This document shows positions 26,732 through 35,482 of a stretch of DNA of 64,000 nucleotides, in pieces. Numbering within the stretch: the stretch's first letter is position 1; every line of letters starts with the position of its first letter. A program made the position numbers and the translations under genes. The stretch is taken from NCBI RefSeq assembly GCF_003076515.1, contig NZ_CP022390.1, positions 248,001-312,000 of the forward strand, read 5' to 3'. The notes below the pieces were generated by a model that was not told the origin of the DNA, made no database searches, and worked only from the letters and a program-made list of their open reading frames with translations. This stretch comes from Alcaligenes aquatilis. Lineage in GTDB: Bacteria; Pseudomonadota; Gammaproteobacteria; Burkholderiales; Burkholderiaceae_B.

Positions 26732-27748
26732 ATGCGCTTTGTGCCCGTTTCTGCTGTAGTCCTGGCCTTGATGGCCAGCATGCCTGCTGCCCAGGCCGCC
26801 ACCCTGGACAATGTCAAACAGCGCGGTCACGTGCTGTGTGGCGTGACCACCGGTTTTGCCGGTTTTTCTGCCCCTGATGACAAGGGCAATTGGACAGGGC
26901 TGGATATTGATGTGTGTCGCTCGGTCGCTGCCGCCACCCTGGGCGACGCCAGCAAATTCAAGGCCGTGCCTTTGAACTCGCAGCAACGTTTTACGGCGTT
27001 GCAGTCAGGTGAAATTGATCTGCTGGCCCGTAACACGACCGTGACTCAGCAGCGCGATACGGCCGTGGGTGCTATCCACGCCGGCATCAACTTCTACGAC
27101 GGCCAGGGTTTTCTGGTGTCCAAGAAGCTGGGTGTTTCCAGCGCCAAGGAATTGAACGGCGCCACGGTTTGTATGCAGACGGGAACGTCCAACGAAAACA
27201 CCATGGCTGACTGGGCCCGCGCCAACAAGGTTGAGTACAAGCCTGTGGTGATCGAACAGTTCAACGAAGTAGTCAACGCTTTTGTGGCTGGCCGCTGTGA
27301 CGTGTTCTCTACCGATGCGTCCGGCCTGGCTTCGATTCGTATCTCCAAAATGGAGAATCCGGACGACTACCTGGTGCTGCCTGAAATCATTTCCAAAGAG
27401 CCATTGGGCCCCTTCGTCCGTCAGGGCGATGATGCCTGGCTGAACATTGTGAAATGGTCCATCCAAGCCAGCTTCAATGCTGAAGAACTGGATGTGACAG
27501 CGGCCAATGTGGACGAGAAGCTCAAGAGCAACAACCCCAACATCCAGCGTCTGCTGGGCGTGACTCCCGGTGCCGGTAAAAACCTGGGCCTGGACGAAAA
27601 ATGGGCTTACAACATCATCAAGCAAGTCGGTAACTACGGCGAATCCTTCGAGCGCAACGTGGGTAAAGGTAGCCCGCTACAAATCGAACGCGGCCTGAAT
27701 GCTTTGTGGATCGACGGTGGCTTGATCTACGGTCTGCCTATTCGTTAA
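26732..27748 (+). CDS. General L-amino-acid ABC transporter binding protein (AapJ/BztA-like), orphan
   Basis: This 338-residue periplasmic receptor has a signal peptide ending at AQA (about residue 22). The AapJ/BztA-type pattern follows: 'TLDNVKQRGHVLCGV', 'GLDIDVCRSVAAATLGD' and the C-terminal 'GLNALWIDGGLIY'. Such receptors bind a broad range of L-amino acids. AGGAGAG lies before the ATG at 26732. The matching AapQ, AapM and AapP genes are not next to it; a strong terminator follows. It must work with a transporter encoded elsewhere. Confidence 0.86.
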   Translation: MRFVPVSAVVLALMASMPAAQAATLDNVKQRGHVLCGVTTGFAGFSAPDDKGNWTGLDIDVCRSVAAATLGDASKFKAVPLNSQQRFTALQSGEIDLLARNTTVTQQRDTAVGAIHAGINFYDGQGFLVSKKLGVSSAKELNGATVCMQTGTSNENTMADWARANKVEYKPVVIEQFNEVVNAFVAGRCDVFSTDASGLASIRISKMENPDDYLVLPEIISKEPLGPFVRQGDDAWLNIVKWSIQASFNAEELDVTAANVDEKLKSNNPNIQRLLGVTPGAGKNLGLDEKWAYNIIKQVGNYGESFERNVGKGSPLQIERGLNALWIDGGLIYGLPIR

Positions 27749-27773
27749 TCCATTCGGGGTTCGCGATATGCAA

Positions 27774-27804
27774 AAAGCAGCTCTCTGTGGGAGCTGCTTT
27801 TTTA
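27774..27804 (+). terminator. Intrinsic terminator of the AapJ-like gene
   Basis: AAAGCAGCTC (27774-27783) pairs with GAGCTGCTTT (27791-27800) around a seven-base loop, followed by a T run. It lies 25 bases after the stop. Confidence 0.85.
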
Positions 27805-27890
27805 TTGACTGATCGATCTGGGGGCGATGACGTTGATGTGTTGTTGCTCTTTGTGCCCTGGCGATGTGCGTTGACCAAGGGCGCTGGTGT

Positions 27891-27911
27891 ATGTATCACG
27901 CGGTGATACAT
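27891..27911. promoter_or_regulatory. Perfect 21-bp palindrome ATGTATCAC-GCG-GTGATACAT
   Basis: Nine-base arms are exact inverted copies around GCG. The size and symmetry fit a repressor dimer site. It lies in the gap between two convergent genes, away from any recognised start codon, which is an unusual place for an operator. A second inverted repeat, GTTTGCCCC (27962-27970) with GGGGCAAAC (27988-27996), lies closer to the next gene. Confidence 0.5.
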
Positions 27912-28004
27912 AGTCTGCCTAACTGCTGCGCACGGTTTTCGGATGCGAGACGTTCGGGATTGTTTGCCCCAATATGCCAAGCCGTACGGGGCAAACCTGA
28001 AGAC

Positions 28005-28472
28005 TTAATTTTTGCGCCGTAATACCAGCGAAATTTTGGCAAAAGCCACTTGCAGATCCTGTGTGGCACCTTGGAAAATCACGGGCCGACCACGCCGGGT
28101 AAAGCAGATCAGGCGTTTGGAGTTGAACAGCGGCACGAACTTGGCAAAGTGGATGTCTTGCCATTGCACTTCCCGCTTCATGATCCAGCTCTGGCGGATG
28201 CCGTTCTGGTCAATCGTGGTGATGCCATGCCACATGTGCCAGGCAATCAAGATCAGGCCAGTAAACAGCAGAACCAGAGAGCCCGCCAGTACAGGGCTGA
28301 TAGCCGCACCTTGTGGGGAGCTGGCTACCAGCGCAAAACGCACACCAATCAGGGCTAGCACTATCCAGGCACCAGCCGCGACCCATTTAGGCCAGGAGCG
28401 GCCTTGAATAGGCAGTGAACCCAGATCCTTTAACAGGGCGTCAATTTCCTCTTTCGAGGGGGCTTGGCTCAT
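28005..28472 (-). CDS. Hypothetical protein with two membrane helices
   Basis: This 155-residue protein is not recognised. An acidic N-terminal segment (about 1-30) is followed by two hydrophobic helices (about 32-50 and 60-80, 'AAGAWIVLALIGVRFALV' and 'VLAGSLVLLFTGLILIAW'). A soluble C-terminal part resembles the beta-rich pattern of PH-like membrane-associated domains ('TTIDQNGIRQSWIMKREVQW'). The ATG at 28472 overlaps the TGA of the HMG-CoA lyase gene (TGATG), so the two are translationally coupled. Upstream GTG at 28478 is in frame but less likely. Confidence 0.7.
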   Translation of the reverse strand: MSQAPSKEEIDALLKDLGSLPIQGRSWPKWVAAGAWIVLALIGVRFALVASSPQGAAISPVLAGSLVLLFTGLILIAWHMWHGITTIDQNGIRQSWIMKREVQWQDIHFAKFVPLFNSKRLICFTRRGRPVIFQGATQDLQVAFAKISLVLRRKN

Positions 28473-29392
28473 CAGCACGCGGCGACCCCTTGTTTGCGGG
28501 CTGCCAGGGCGTTACCGGCATTGCTGGCCGATTTGCGCTTCAAATGAGCCGAAATCCATTGCCCCGTGTCCACCACGGCGTTCAGATCAATGCCGGTTTC
28601 AATATCCAGGCCTTGCATCAGGAACAGCACGTCCTCGGTGGCGACGTTGCCGGTTGCGCCTTTGGCGTAGGGACAGCCACCCAGCCCGGCTACAGAACTG
28701 TGGAAAATATGAATGCCGGCCTGCATGGCGGCCACAATATTGGCGATGGCCTGGCCATAGGTGTCGTGGAAGTGGCCGGACACATGAACGGGGTCAATGT
28801 GCTCGGTCACCATGCGCATCACCTCGTAGACCTGACGGGCCGTGCCGACACCGATGGTGTCGGCTACGTCGATTTCATCGCAGCCTAGTTCGATCAAACG
28901 TTGGCCGACTTTCAACACATTGGCCGGCGCCACAGCACCTTCGTAGGGACAACCGAACGAACAACTGATGGAGCCGCGCAGGCGCATGCCAGCTTCTTTG
29001 GCGGCCTGGGCGACGGGGGCAAAGCGCTCCAGCGATTCTTCAATGCTGCAATTGATATTACGCTGCGAAAATGCTTCGCTGGCAGCGGCGAAGATCACCA
29101 CTTCGTCGGCCTTGGCAGCCAGGGCGCCTTCAAAGCCACGCATATTGGGTGTCAGAACTGAATAGATCGTGCCGGGGCGACGGTCAATCGTAGCCATCAC
29201 TTCCGCGCCGTCTGCCATTTGTGGCACCCATTTGGGCGAGACAAAGGAGGCGGCTTCCACGTTCACAAAACCGGCGTGGGACAAGCGGTTGACCAGCTCG
29301 ACCTTGATGTCGGTAGGGATGAATTCTTTTTCGTTCTGCAGGCCGTCCCGAGGGCCGACCTCCACAATCTTGACGCGCGAGGGGTATGACAT
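28472..29392 (-). CDS. mvaB: Hydroxymethylglutaryl-CoA lyase
   Basis: This 306-residue TIM-barrel enzyme splits HMG-CoA into acetoacetate and acetyl-CoA, the last step of leucine breakdown. The DRE-type N-terminal motif 'VEVGPRDGLQNE' holds the metal-binding aspartate, and HFHDTYGQA holds the metal histidines. The active-site cysteine is in GLGGCPYAKGATGN. Some close homologues act on related 3-hydroxy-acyl-CoAs. No other leucine-degradation gene is adjacent. The coupled small membrane protein downstream is an odd partner. Confidence 0.9.
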   Translation of the reverse strand: MSYPSRVKIVEVGPRDGLQNEKEFIPTDIKVELVNRLSHAGFVNVEAASFVSPKWVPQMADGAEVMATIDRRPGTIYSVLTPNMRGFEGALAAKADEVVIFAAASEAFSQRNINCSIEESLERFAPVAQAAKEAGMRLRGSISCSFGCPYEGAVAPANVLKVGQRLIELGCDEIDVADTIGVGTARQVYEVMRMVTEHIDPVHVSGHFHDTYGQAIANIVAAMQAGIHIFHSSVAGLGGCPYAKGATGNVATEDVLFLMQGLDIETGIDLNAVVDTGQWISAHLKRKSASNAGNALAARKQGVAAC

Positions 29393-29559
29393 GAAGTTTC
29401 CTGAAGGTAAGGGGCTGGGCCTGGAGGCCTTTACGTATTCGTCATGATACCTCTTGAAGGCCAGGGCTGGCCCCCTAGGAACAGCCCTATAAGCAGGCGA
29501 CGTGGCCGGGGTTTCGATGCAAAGGAGCAGGCCATGATGCAGTGGGGCCCTGTCGGGTT

Positions 29560-30741
29560 TTATGGCTTGATACGTTGGAATCGCCCGTCTGCCAGAGGCT
29601 CTATGCAGCCAGCCAGCTCCAGCTCGGCCAGAACCGCCGGCAGTTGAGTTGCCAGAAGACCGGTACGGCGCATCAGTTGCTCGGGCGTCAAGGGGGCGAA
29701 ATCGATGCGCTCCAGGATGGGGCGCAGTTCTTCCGGTAGGTTATCGTGCTGAACAGGCCTGGCATTGGACGGGTTGCCGGGTTCAAGTTTGAACGTGTGC
29801 TGCACATTGCCCAGCTCATCCAGAATGTCCTGGGCGCTCTCTACCAGCTTGGCGCCTTGGCGTATCAAGGCATGGCAACCACGTGCCAAAGGCGAATGGA
29901 TTGAGCCCGGAATAGCAAAAACCTCGCGCCCCAGTTCTCCGGCCAGACGGGCTGTGATCAGGGAGCCACTTTGCTTTGCCGCTTCTACCACCAGCACGCC
30001 TTTGGCCAAAGCGGCCACAATGCGGTTACGGCGGGGGAAATGGTGCGGCATGGCGCGGGTGCCTAAGGGGAACTCGCTGAGCAGCAGACCGTGATCACTG
30101 ATCTGGTGTGCCAGATCGCGGTGCGCTGCCGGGTAGACCAGATCCAGTCCCGTTCCCATGACAGCAATGGTGCCGGCCGATTGCGGGCCTGCTTTGAGCG
30201 CGCCTTTGTGCGCTGCCTGATCAATGCCGCTGGCCAGCCCACTGATGATGCACCAGCCTTTGGAGGCCAGCGTGGCAGCGAAGTCGGTCGCCGTTTCCTG
30301 GCCAGACTGGGTGGCATTGCGAGCACCAACAATCGCCAGCCCGGGGTGCGCCAACACATCCAGATTGCCATTGGCGTACAGCAAGAGCGGTGCGTCATGT
30401 AGATCCAGCAAGGCGGCAGGGTAAGCCGGGTCTGCCAGCGTCACAATGTGATGACCCGCTTGCTTGAGCCATTCCACGGCCTGGTCAATGTGCGCTTGTA
30501 GCTCGGTCAGTGGTTCCTGGCTTAGTTGGACGGCCAGTTCGCCAGGAATATGGCGTGACAGGGTTTGAACCGAGCTTTGATAGATTTGCGGTGGCAGTCC
30601 ACAGGCGGCCAGCAGTTGCCGGGCCTGGGCGGGCGTAAGCTCTGGCTCCAGTGACAGACGCAACCAGGCACGCAATTCTTCCGAGATTTCATCCGAGGTT
30701 TCCCCCGAGCTAAAATAATGAGGCATAAGGTAGTGTGGCAC
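29560..30741 (-). CDS. dprA: DNA-processing protein DprA
   Basis: This 393-residue protein loads RecA on incoming single-stranded DNA during natural transformation and is widely conserved also in non-competent species. An N-terminal helical region (about 15-75) precedes the Rossmann-like core with 'LAIVGARNATQSG', 'SGLASGIDQAAHKGAL', 'GTGLDLVYPAAH' and 'FPRRNRIVAALA'. The C-terminal winged-helix (DprA_WH-type) region spans about 325-390. ATGs at 30741 and 30726 are both possible starts. It is divergent from def. Confidence 0.92.
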   Translation of the reverse strand: MPHYLMPHYFSSGETSDEISEELRAWLRLSLEPELTPAQARQLLAACGLPPQIYQSSVQTLSRHIPGELAVQLSQEPLTELQAHIDQAVEWLKQAGHHIVTLADPAYPAALLDLHDAPLLLYANGNLDVLAHPGLAIVGARNATQSGQETATDFAATLASKGWCIISGLASGIDQAAHKGALKAGPQSAGTIAVMGTGLDLVYPAAHRDLAHQISDHGLLLSEFPLGTRAMPHHFPRRNRIVAALAKGVLVVEAAKQSGSLITARLAGELGREVFAIPGSIHSPLARGCHALIRQGAKLVESAQDILDELGNVQHTFKLEPGNPSNARPVQHDNLPEELRPILERIDFAPLTPEQLMRRTGLLATQLPAVLAELELAGCIEPLADGRFQRIKP

Positions 30742-30878
30742 GAAACCGTTTTTGAGGCTGGGTGTCCCGGACGTTTTTATCCAGGGCGATGGCCGCTTTG
30801 CTGTTAGGGCTTGGTGTGGTGCCAGGTGCCGCCCTGAAACTTGTTTTATTATATCGACTTATCGCTTTTTCTTCGGAC

Positions 30879-31403
30879 ATGACAATGGCTTTGCTTCCTA
30901 TCCTGAAATTTCCTGACCCACGTCTGCACACGGTTGCCAAACCCGTGCAGGAGGTCGACGACCGTATTCGCAAACTGGTCAAGGATATGGCCGAGACCAT
31001 GTATGACGCGCCCGGTGTAGGTTTGGCCGCCACTCAGGTTGATGTGCACGAGCGTGTGGTGGTTATCGACGTGTCGGAAAGCGGCAATGAATTGCTGGTG
31101 CTGATTAACCCGGAAATCACCTGGAAAAGCGAAGAGCTGAAGGTCTACGAAGAAGGTTGCCTGTCCGTGCCCGATACCTATGACAAGGTCGAGCGCGCTG
31201 CCAGCATCCGTTTCAAGGCTCAAAATGAAAAAGGCGAGTGGTACGAGCAAGAGGCCGACGGCCTGCTGGCCGTATGTGTTCAGCACGAGCTGGATCATCT
31301 GGATGGCAAGGTGTTTGTGGAGTATCTGTCGGTACTCAAGCGTGAGCGTATTCGTAGCCGTCTGCGCAAGCAGCAGCGTGAAGCCCTGAAGGCAGGGCAA
31401 TAG
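30879..31403 (+). CDS. def: Peptide deformylase
   Basis: This 174-residue metalloenzyme removes the formyl group from new proteins. All three motifs are present: [15 protein letters not shown] and HELDHLDG, with the metal ligands Cys and the two His of HExxH. The frame is open from 30762, but ATGs at 30879 and 30885 give the expected length of about 170. The fmt gene follows after five bases, the classic def-fmt pairing that links adding and removing the formyl group. Confidence 0.94.
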   Translation: MTMALLPILKFPDPRLHTVAKPVQEVDDRIRKLVKDMAETMYDAPGVGLAATQVDVHERVVVIDVSESGNELLVLINPEITWKSEELKVYEEGCLSVPDTYDKVERAASIRFKAQNEKGEWYEQEADGLLAVCVQHELDHLDGKVFVEYLSVLKRERIRSRLRKQQREALKAGQ

Positions 31404-31408
31404 TCGCC

Positions 31409-32350
31409 ATGCGTATTGTTTTTGCCGGCACCCCGGATTTTGCCCGTATCGCCCTGGAAGCCCTGTTAGCGCAGGGCTTTGACGTTCCTTTGGTCATGAC
31501 GCAGCCAGACCGTCCGGCTGGCCGTGGCATGAAGCTTAGCCCCAGCCCGGTCAAGCAAGCCGCTGTGAACGCCCATATTCCGGTTCTGCAGCCGCATAGC
31601 TTGCGTCTGGATGGCAAGTATCCCGAAGAGGCCGCCCAGGCCCGTCAGACCTTGCTGGATTTGCAACCGGATCTGATGGTGGTGGCGGCCTACGGCCTGA
31701 TTCTGCCCAAATGGACCTTGGAGCTGCCTCGTTATGGCTGCTTCAATATTCACGCCAGTCTCTTGCCCCGCTGGCGCGGTGCGGCACCGATTCAGCGTGC
31801 GATTCAGGCAGGCGATGCGGCCACGGGTATCACCATCATGCAGATGGATGAAGGCCTGGATACCGGCGATATGCTGGTGCGCAGCGAGCTGGCAATTCGT
31901 GACGATCACAGTGCTGCAACCTTGCATGACGATTTGGCGCAACTGGGGGCACAGGCCTTGCTGCAAGCCTTGCAGCACGTGCGTGATGGCACCTTGCAGG
32001 CGGTTCCTCAGCCAGAAGAAGGCGTGACCTACGCCGAGAAACTGTCCAAGGCGGAATCGGCGCTGGATTTAAGCCAGCCAGCCAAAGAGCTGGAGCGCCG
32101 TATTCGCGCATTTGACCCGGTGCCAGGTTCCACCCTGTCCTTACCCGGTTTGGAGCAGCCTGTGAAGGTTTGGCGCGCTCAGGTGATAGAGCAAACGCAT
32201 GGCGCAGAACCCGGTCAGATTTTGGGCGTCAGCGCCCAAGGTATTGATGTGGCGTGTGGAGAAGGGGTGTTGCGTTTGCTGGAACTGCAAAAAGCGGGTT
32301 CCAAGCGCCAGCCCGTTGCCGTCTTTGTGCAGGGCTGGCAGTCTCGCTAA
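31409..32350 (+). CDS. fmt: Methionyl-tRNA formyltransferase
   Basis: This 313-residue enzyme formylates initiator Met-tRNA using 10-formyl-tetrahydrofolate. The N-terminal domain opens with '[19 protein letters not shown]' and contains the active-site segment [16 protein letters not shown] and '[10 protein letters not shown]'. The C-terminal tRNA-binding domain spans about 205-310. It is five bases downstream of def and probably cotranscribed. Confidence 0.95.
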   Translation: MRIVFAGTPDFARIALEALLAQGFDVPLVMTQPDRPAGRGMKLSPSPVKQAAVNAHIPVLQPHSLRLDGKYPEEAAQARQTLLDLQPDLMVVAAYGLILPKWTLELPRYGCFNIHASLLPRWRGAAPIQRAIQAGDAATGITIMQMDEGLDTGDMLVRSELAIRDDHSAATLHDDLAQLGAQALLQALQHVRDGTLQAVPQPEEGVTYAEKLSKAESALDLSQPAKELERRIRAFDPVPGSTLSLPGLEQPVKVWRAQVIEQTHGAEPGQILGVSAQGIDVACGEGVLRLLELQKAGSKRQPVAVFVQGWQSR

Positions 32351-32362
32351 GTCGTGCAGGGC

Positions 32363-33298
32363 TCAGGCGCCAGCCTTGCTCTGGCGCCGCCATTCCAGGG
32401 TTCCGATCACAATGCCACTGGAACACACCACGGCAATGCCGATCCAGGTAAACATATCGGGGAACTGTCCCCAGATCAGCCATCCCAGCGCGGCGGCTGC
32501 CACGATCTGTAGATACACAAAGGGTGCCAGCAAAGAGGCCGAGGCCCGTTGATAGGCCTGGATTTGCAGCAAATGTCCCAGACAGCCCCACAAGCCCGTC
32601 GAAATCAGAATCAGCCATTGAAAAAATGTCAGCTCCTTCAGGGCAGGCAGGGCGGCGGGCAGCAGAAAGGGCAAGGCAATGGTCAAACAGATGCTGCCTA
32701 CGGCGCCACTCCAGATCAAGGTGGTCAGCGAGTTGTCAACGGCCACGCGGCGTGTGGCGATAAATTGCGTAGCAAACATACAGGCGGTCATCAAACCGAA
32801 CATTACGCCCAATGGGTGCAGACCAGCCGTGGGCCGGATGATGATCAGCACGCCCAGAAAGCCGACCCCGGCCGCCACCCAGCGACTGATGCGTGGCGGC
32901 TCTTTCAGAATCCAGGGAGCAACAGACAACACCAGCAGGGGAGCTAGAAAGTTGATGGAGGTGGCTTCGGCCTGAGGCAGATAGCTCAAGGCACTGAAAA
33001 ACGAGAAGGTGGACAGCATCATCACTGTGCCACGCAGAATTTGTGCTTTGGGGCGGGAGCTGCGCAGGATTTTGCGGCCTTTGACTGGCAAGACCAGCGC
33101 CAGCACCAGCACCAGATGGACGACGTAGCGAAACCAGCACATCACCAGCAGGGGCACACCAAAGCCCATGATCCATTTGCCACTGGCATCCAGACCCGAC
33201 AGGGCCCAGGACGACAGAATCAGAATGAGCACCCCCGCCAAGGGAAAGACCGTGGGTGTCATGATCTGGGGCAGGGAGGAGGATTGGGGTGTGCTCAT
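32363..33298 (-). CDS. EamA/DMT family transporter
   Basis: This 311-residue inner-membrane protein shows ten hydrophobic helices in two EamA repeats, the build of drug/metabolite exporters. The frame is open to 33409, but AGGAG precedes the ATG at 33298, and the longer form would overlap the amidase end. The gene lies between fmt (convergent) and the amidase on the same strand; with only 70 bp to the amidase stop it could be cotranscribed with that cluster. The substrate is unknown. Confidence 0.82.
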   Translation of the reverse strand: MSTPQSSSLPQIMTPTVFPLAGVLILILSSWALSGLDASGKWIMGFGVPLLVMCWFRYVVHLVLVLALVLPVKGRKILRSSRPKAQILRGTVMMLSTFSFFSALSYLPQAEATSINFLAPLLVLSVAPWILKEPPRISRWVAAGVGFLGVLIIIRPTAGLHPLGVMFGLMTACMFATQFIATRRVAVDNSLTTLIWSGAVGSICLTIALPFLLPAALPALKELTFFQWLILISTGLWGCLGHLLQIQAYQRASASLLAPFVYLQIVAAAALGWLIWGQFPDMFTWIGIAVVCSSGIVIGTLEWRRQSKAGA

Positions 33299-33368
33299 GA
33301 CAGGCTCCTGACGAAAAGCACAAGGACGGCCGGGTGGCCGTCCTGGAACGAACGTAAATCTTACCGGA

Positions 33369-34724
33369 TTAGTGTTTGTGCAGGGGCAATACCCGTTCGA
33401 TTGCTGCACCTACCGCCAACAGGTGCTCGTCGTGGTAGGCGGGGGCGGCTACCATCAGGCCTACCGGGGCTTCATCAGCCGCGTGGCAAGGCAGCGACAG
33501 AGCGCAACCGTCCAGGAAGTTGATCAGGGTGGGGTTGCGCAGGACCAGACCGTTGGTGGCGAAGTAGACCTCGTCCGAGGCTTGCAGATCGGCAATGCGA
33601 GGAGCGACCACAGGCACGGTAGGCATCAGAACGGCATCGTAGCGTTCCAGACGGCTTTCCACGGCGCTGATCCAGGCCTGGCGTGTGTCTTGAAGCTCGA
33701 TGTAATCAGCGCAGTCGATGTCCTTGCCGCGCAAAATGCGGGAGGCCACCCGGGGGTCGTATTGCTCGCCCTTGCTTTGCAGGGTGTCGCGGTGCACAGA
33801 CCAGGCTTCGGCGCAGACGAAACCGCCTTTGCGGTTGATCTGTGGCAATTGGTCAAATTCGGGCAGATTGATCTCTTCAACCACAGCGCCTTGCTCGCGC
33901 AGCAGGGTGATGGCACGGTCAAAGGCGGCGCGCACGGTCTCATCGATGCCGTCAAACACAAAGGTCTTGGGCACGGCCAGGCGCAAGGTGTCCAGGGCGG
34001 GGGTGGCCACGGGCACGTACGGCTGGTCGGTCAGAATGGAGTCCACAATGGCGCAGCATTCTACCGAGGCGGCCAGAGGGCCATTAGAGTCCAGGCTGCG
34101 CGACAAAGGCATGGTGCCTTCGCTAGGAACACGCTCGGCGGTGGGTTTGAAGCCGGTCAGGCCGTTAAAGGCCGAAGGGATACGGATGGAGCCACCCGTA
34201 TCAGTACCAATGGAGAACACCGACATGCCCTGGGCAACGGCGACCCCGGCACCGGAGGACGAACCGCCGGGGATGCGGGCATTGTCGCGGTCCCAGACCG
34301 AGCGCGGCGTGCCGTAGTGAGGGTTGATGCCCAGACCGGAGAAGGCAAACTCGGTCATATTGGTGGAGCCAATCAGAATGGCGCCGGCGCGTAGCAAGCG
34401 CTCCACAATGGTGGCGTGCCGTTCAGCCGGCTCCGCATCTTTCAGTACAGCCGACCCACCCAGGGTCACATAGCCAGCGATGTCATGCAGGTTCTTGACC
34501 GACATGGGCAGGCCTTCAACCAGCGAGCGGCTCAAACCGGCAGCGCGCAAAATGTCAGAGGCTTTGGCGGCGGCCAGAGCCTGTTCAGCAAACACTTCGA
34601 TGAACGCGGCAGCGCCGTCACGGCTTTCGTCCTGGATACGGTCCAGGGCTTGCTGGGTCAGCTCGACCGAGGTCGTTTCGCCACGATCAAGAGCACGTTG
34701 CAGTTCGGTAATAGTCGCTAGCAT
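33369..34724 (-). CDS. Amidase (amidase signature family)
   Basis: This 451-residue enzyme hydrolyses an amide or related C-N bond. The signature family's Ser-cisSer-Lys triad is visible: the lysine in MSVKNLHD (about residue 76) and the serines in GGSSSGAGVAVAQG and SIGTDTGGSIRIPS (about 152-178). Members include allophanate hydrolase-like, indoleacetamide and GatA enzymes; GatA is unlikely since no gatB or gatC is nearby. It lies 42 bp after the DUF2848 gene on the same strand and probably acts on the compound taken up by the TRAP transporter. Confidence 0.87.
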   Translation of the reverse strand: MLATITELQRALDRGETTSVELTQQALDRIQDESRDGAAAFIEVFAEQALAAAKASDILRAAGLSRSLVEGLPMSVKNLHDIAGYVTLGGSAVLKDAEPAERHATIVERLLRAGAILIGSTNMTEFAFSGLGINPHYGTPRSVWDRDNARIPGGSSSGAGVAVAQGMSVFSIGTDTGGSIRIPSAFNGLTGFKPTAERVPSEGTMPLSRSLDSNGPLAASVECCAIVDSILTDQPYVPVATPALDTLRLAVPKTFVFDGIDETVRAAFDRAITLLREQGAVVEEINLPEFDQLPQINRKGGFVCAEAWSVHRDTLQSKGEQYDPRVASRILRGKDIDCADYIELQDTRQAWISAVESRLERYDAVLMPTVPVVAPRIADLQASDEVYFATNGLVLRNPTLINFLDGCALSLPCHAADEAPVGLMVAAPAYHDEHLLAVGAAIERVLPLHKH

Positions 34725-34766
34725 GGATCACTCGCAAAATAAATGGGTGGGGCGGGCTGGGCCAGT

Positions 34767-35450
34767 TTAGGCTACTTCAGGCAGAGTTTCAGTCACGTAG
34801 GTATGACGGATGCTGCGTTCGCGGCGGGGGTCATACAGCTCCATGGTGAACTGGGTTGCGGGGCGGATACCACCGATGGCGCCGACCGTGCCGCAGGTCA
34901 TGCCAAAACCTTCGGGCATGGTGGTGGACTGAAAGTAGCCTTCGATCAGTTCCAGCGGGTTTTTCAGGGTGGACAAAGGACCATCCTGGTACAGGACTTC
35001 CTTGCCGTCTTCCTGAATGTAGGCGCGGATAATCAGCTCGTCCCAGTACTCGGCCACATCGCTGAACAACCAAGCATCACGGGCAACGGGCTTGGCGCAG
35101 ATTTGTTTGGACAGGGCCACGCTGTGGGCTTCCAGAACACGGTCAGTGTGGTCCGAGGCCAGGCTCACCAGCAGGCGGCCTTGGTGATTAAACACAAATA
35201 CTTCGGTCTCGCCGGACGAACCGGTACCAACGACCTGGATGTCGGTATCCTGGATCATCTGATTGGCAGCGATGCGGTAGTACAAAGGTACGGCGCTTGG
35301 TCGGGGCACACCCAGTTCGGCCAGCTCTTCAATGTGGTGCTCGATGGCCGCCAGATCGCGGCCAGCCCAACCGGCCACGATGCAGTGCTGCAGGTCAGCT
35401 TCGATGATTTCAGTGTGGGTGGCCTGGGCCAGTTCAAACGTCAAACGCAT
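34767..35450 (-). CDS. DUF2848 family protein (fumarylacetoacetate-hydrolase-like fold)
   Basis: The 227-residue protein matches the DUF2848 pattern by eye: 'IVAGWAGRDLAAIEHHIEEL', 'VGTGSSGETEVFVF' and 'SDHTDRVLEAHSVALSKQIC'. The family is thought to share the fumarylacetoacetate hydrolase fold, but no reaction is established. It sits between the TRAP large permease and the amidase on the same strand, with gaps of 32 and 42 bases. A role in breaking down the imported compound is inference. Confidence 0.75.
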   Translation of the reverse strand: MRLTFELAQATHTEIIEADLQHCIVAGWAGRDLAAIEHHIEELAELGVPRPSAVPLYYRIAANQMIQDTDIQVVGTGSSGETEVFVFNHQGRLLVSLASDHTDRVLEAHSVALSKQICAKPVARDAWLFSDVAEYWDELIIRAYIQEDGKEVLYQDGPLSTLKNPLELIEGYFQSTTMPEGFGMTCGTVGAIGGIRPATQFTMELYDPRRERSIRHTYVTETLPEVA

Positions 35451-35482
35451 AGCAGTACTCGTTTACTCAAAAACAGATTGGA

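Noticed and set aside
27891..27911. parS centromere site
   Set aside because: The ParB site is a 16-bp palindrome TGTTTCACGTGAAACA; this one has longer arms, a three-base centre and other bases.
33372..34394. Open frame of about 340 codons on the plus strand opposite the amidase
   Set aside because: The minus-strand amidase has its full catalytic triad and family length; the antisense translation is glycine/histidine-rich without motifs.
33369..34724. GatA subunit of the tRNA amidotransferase
   Set aside because: The amidase signature is shared, but gatB and gatC are absent and the context is catabolic.
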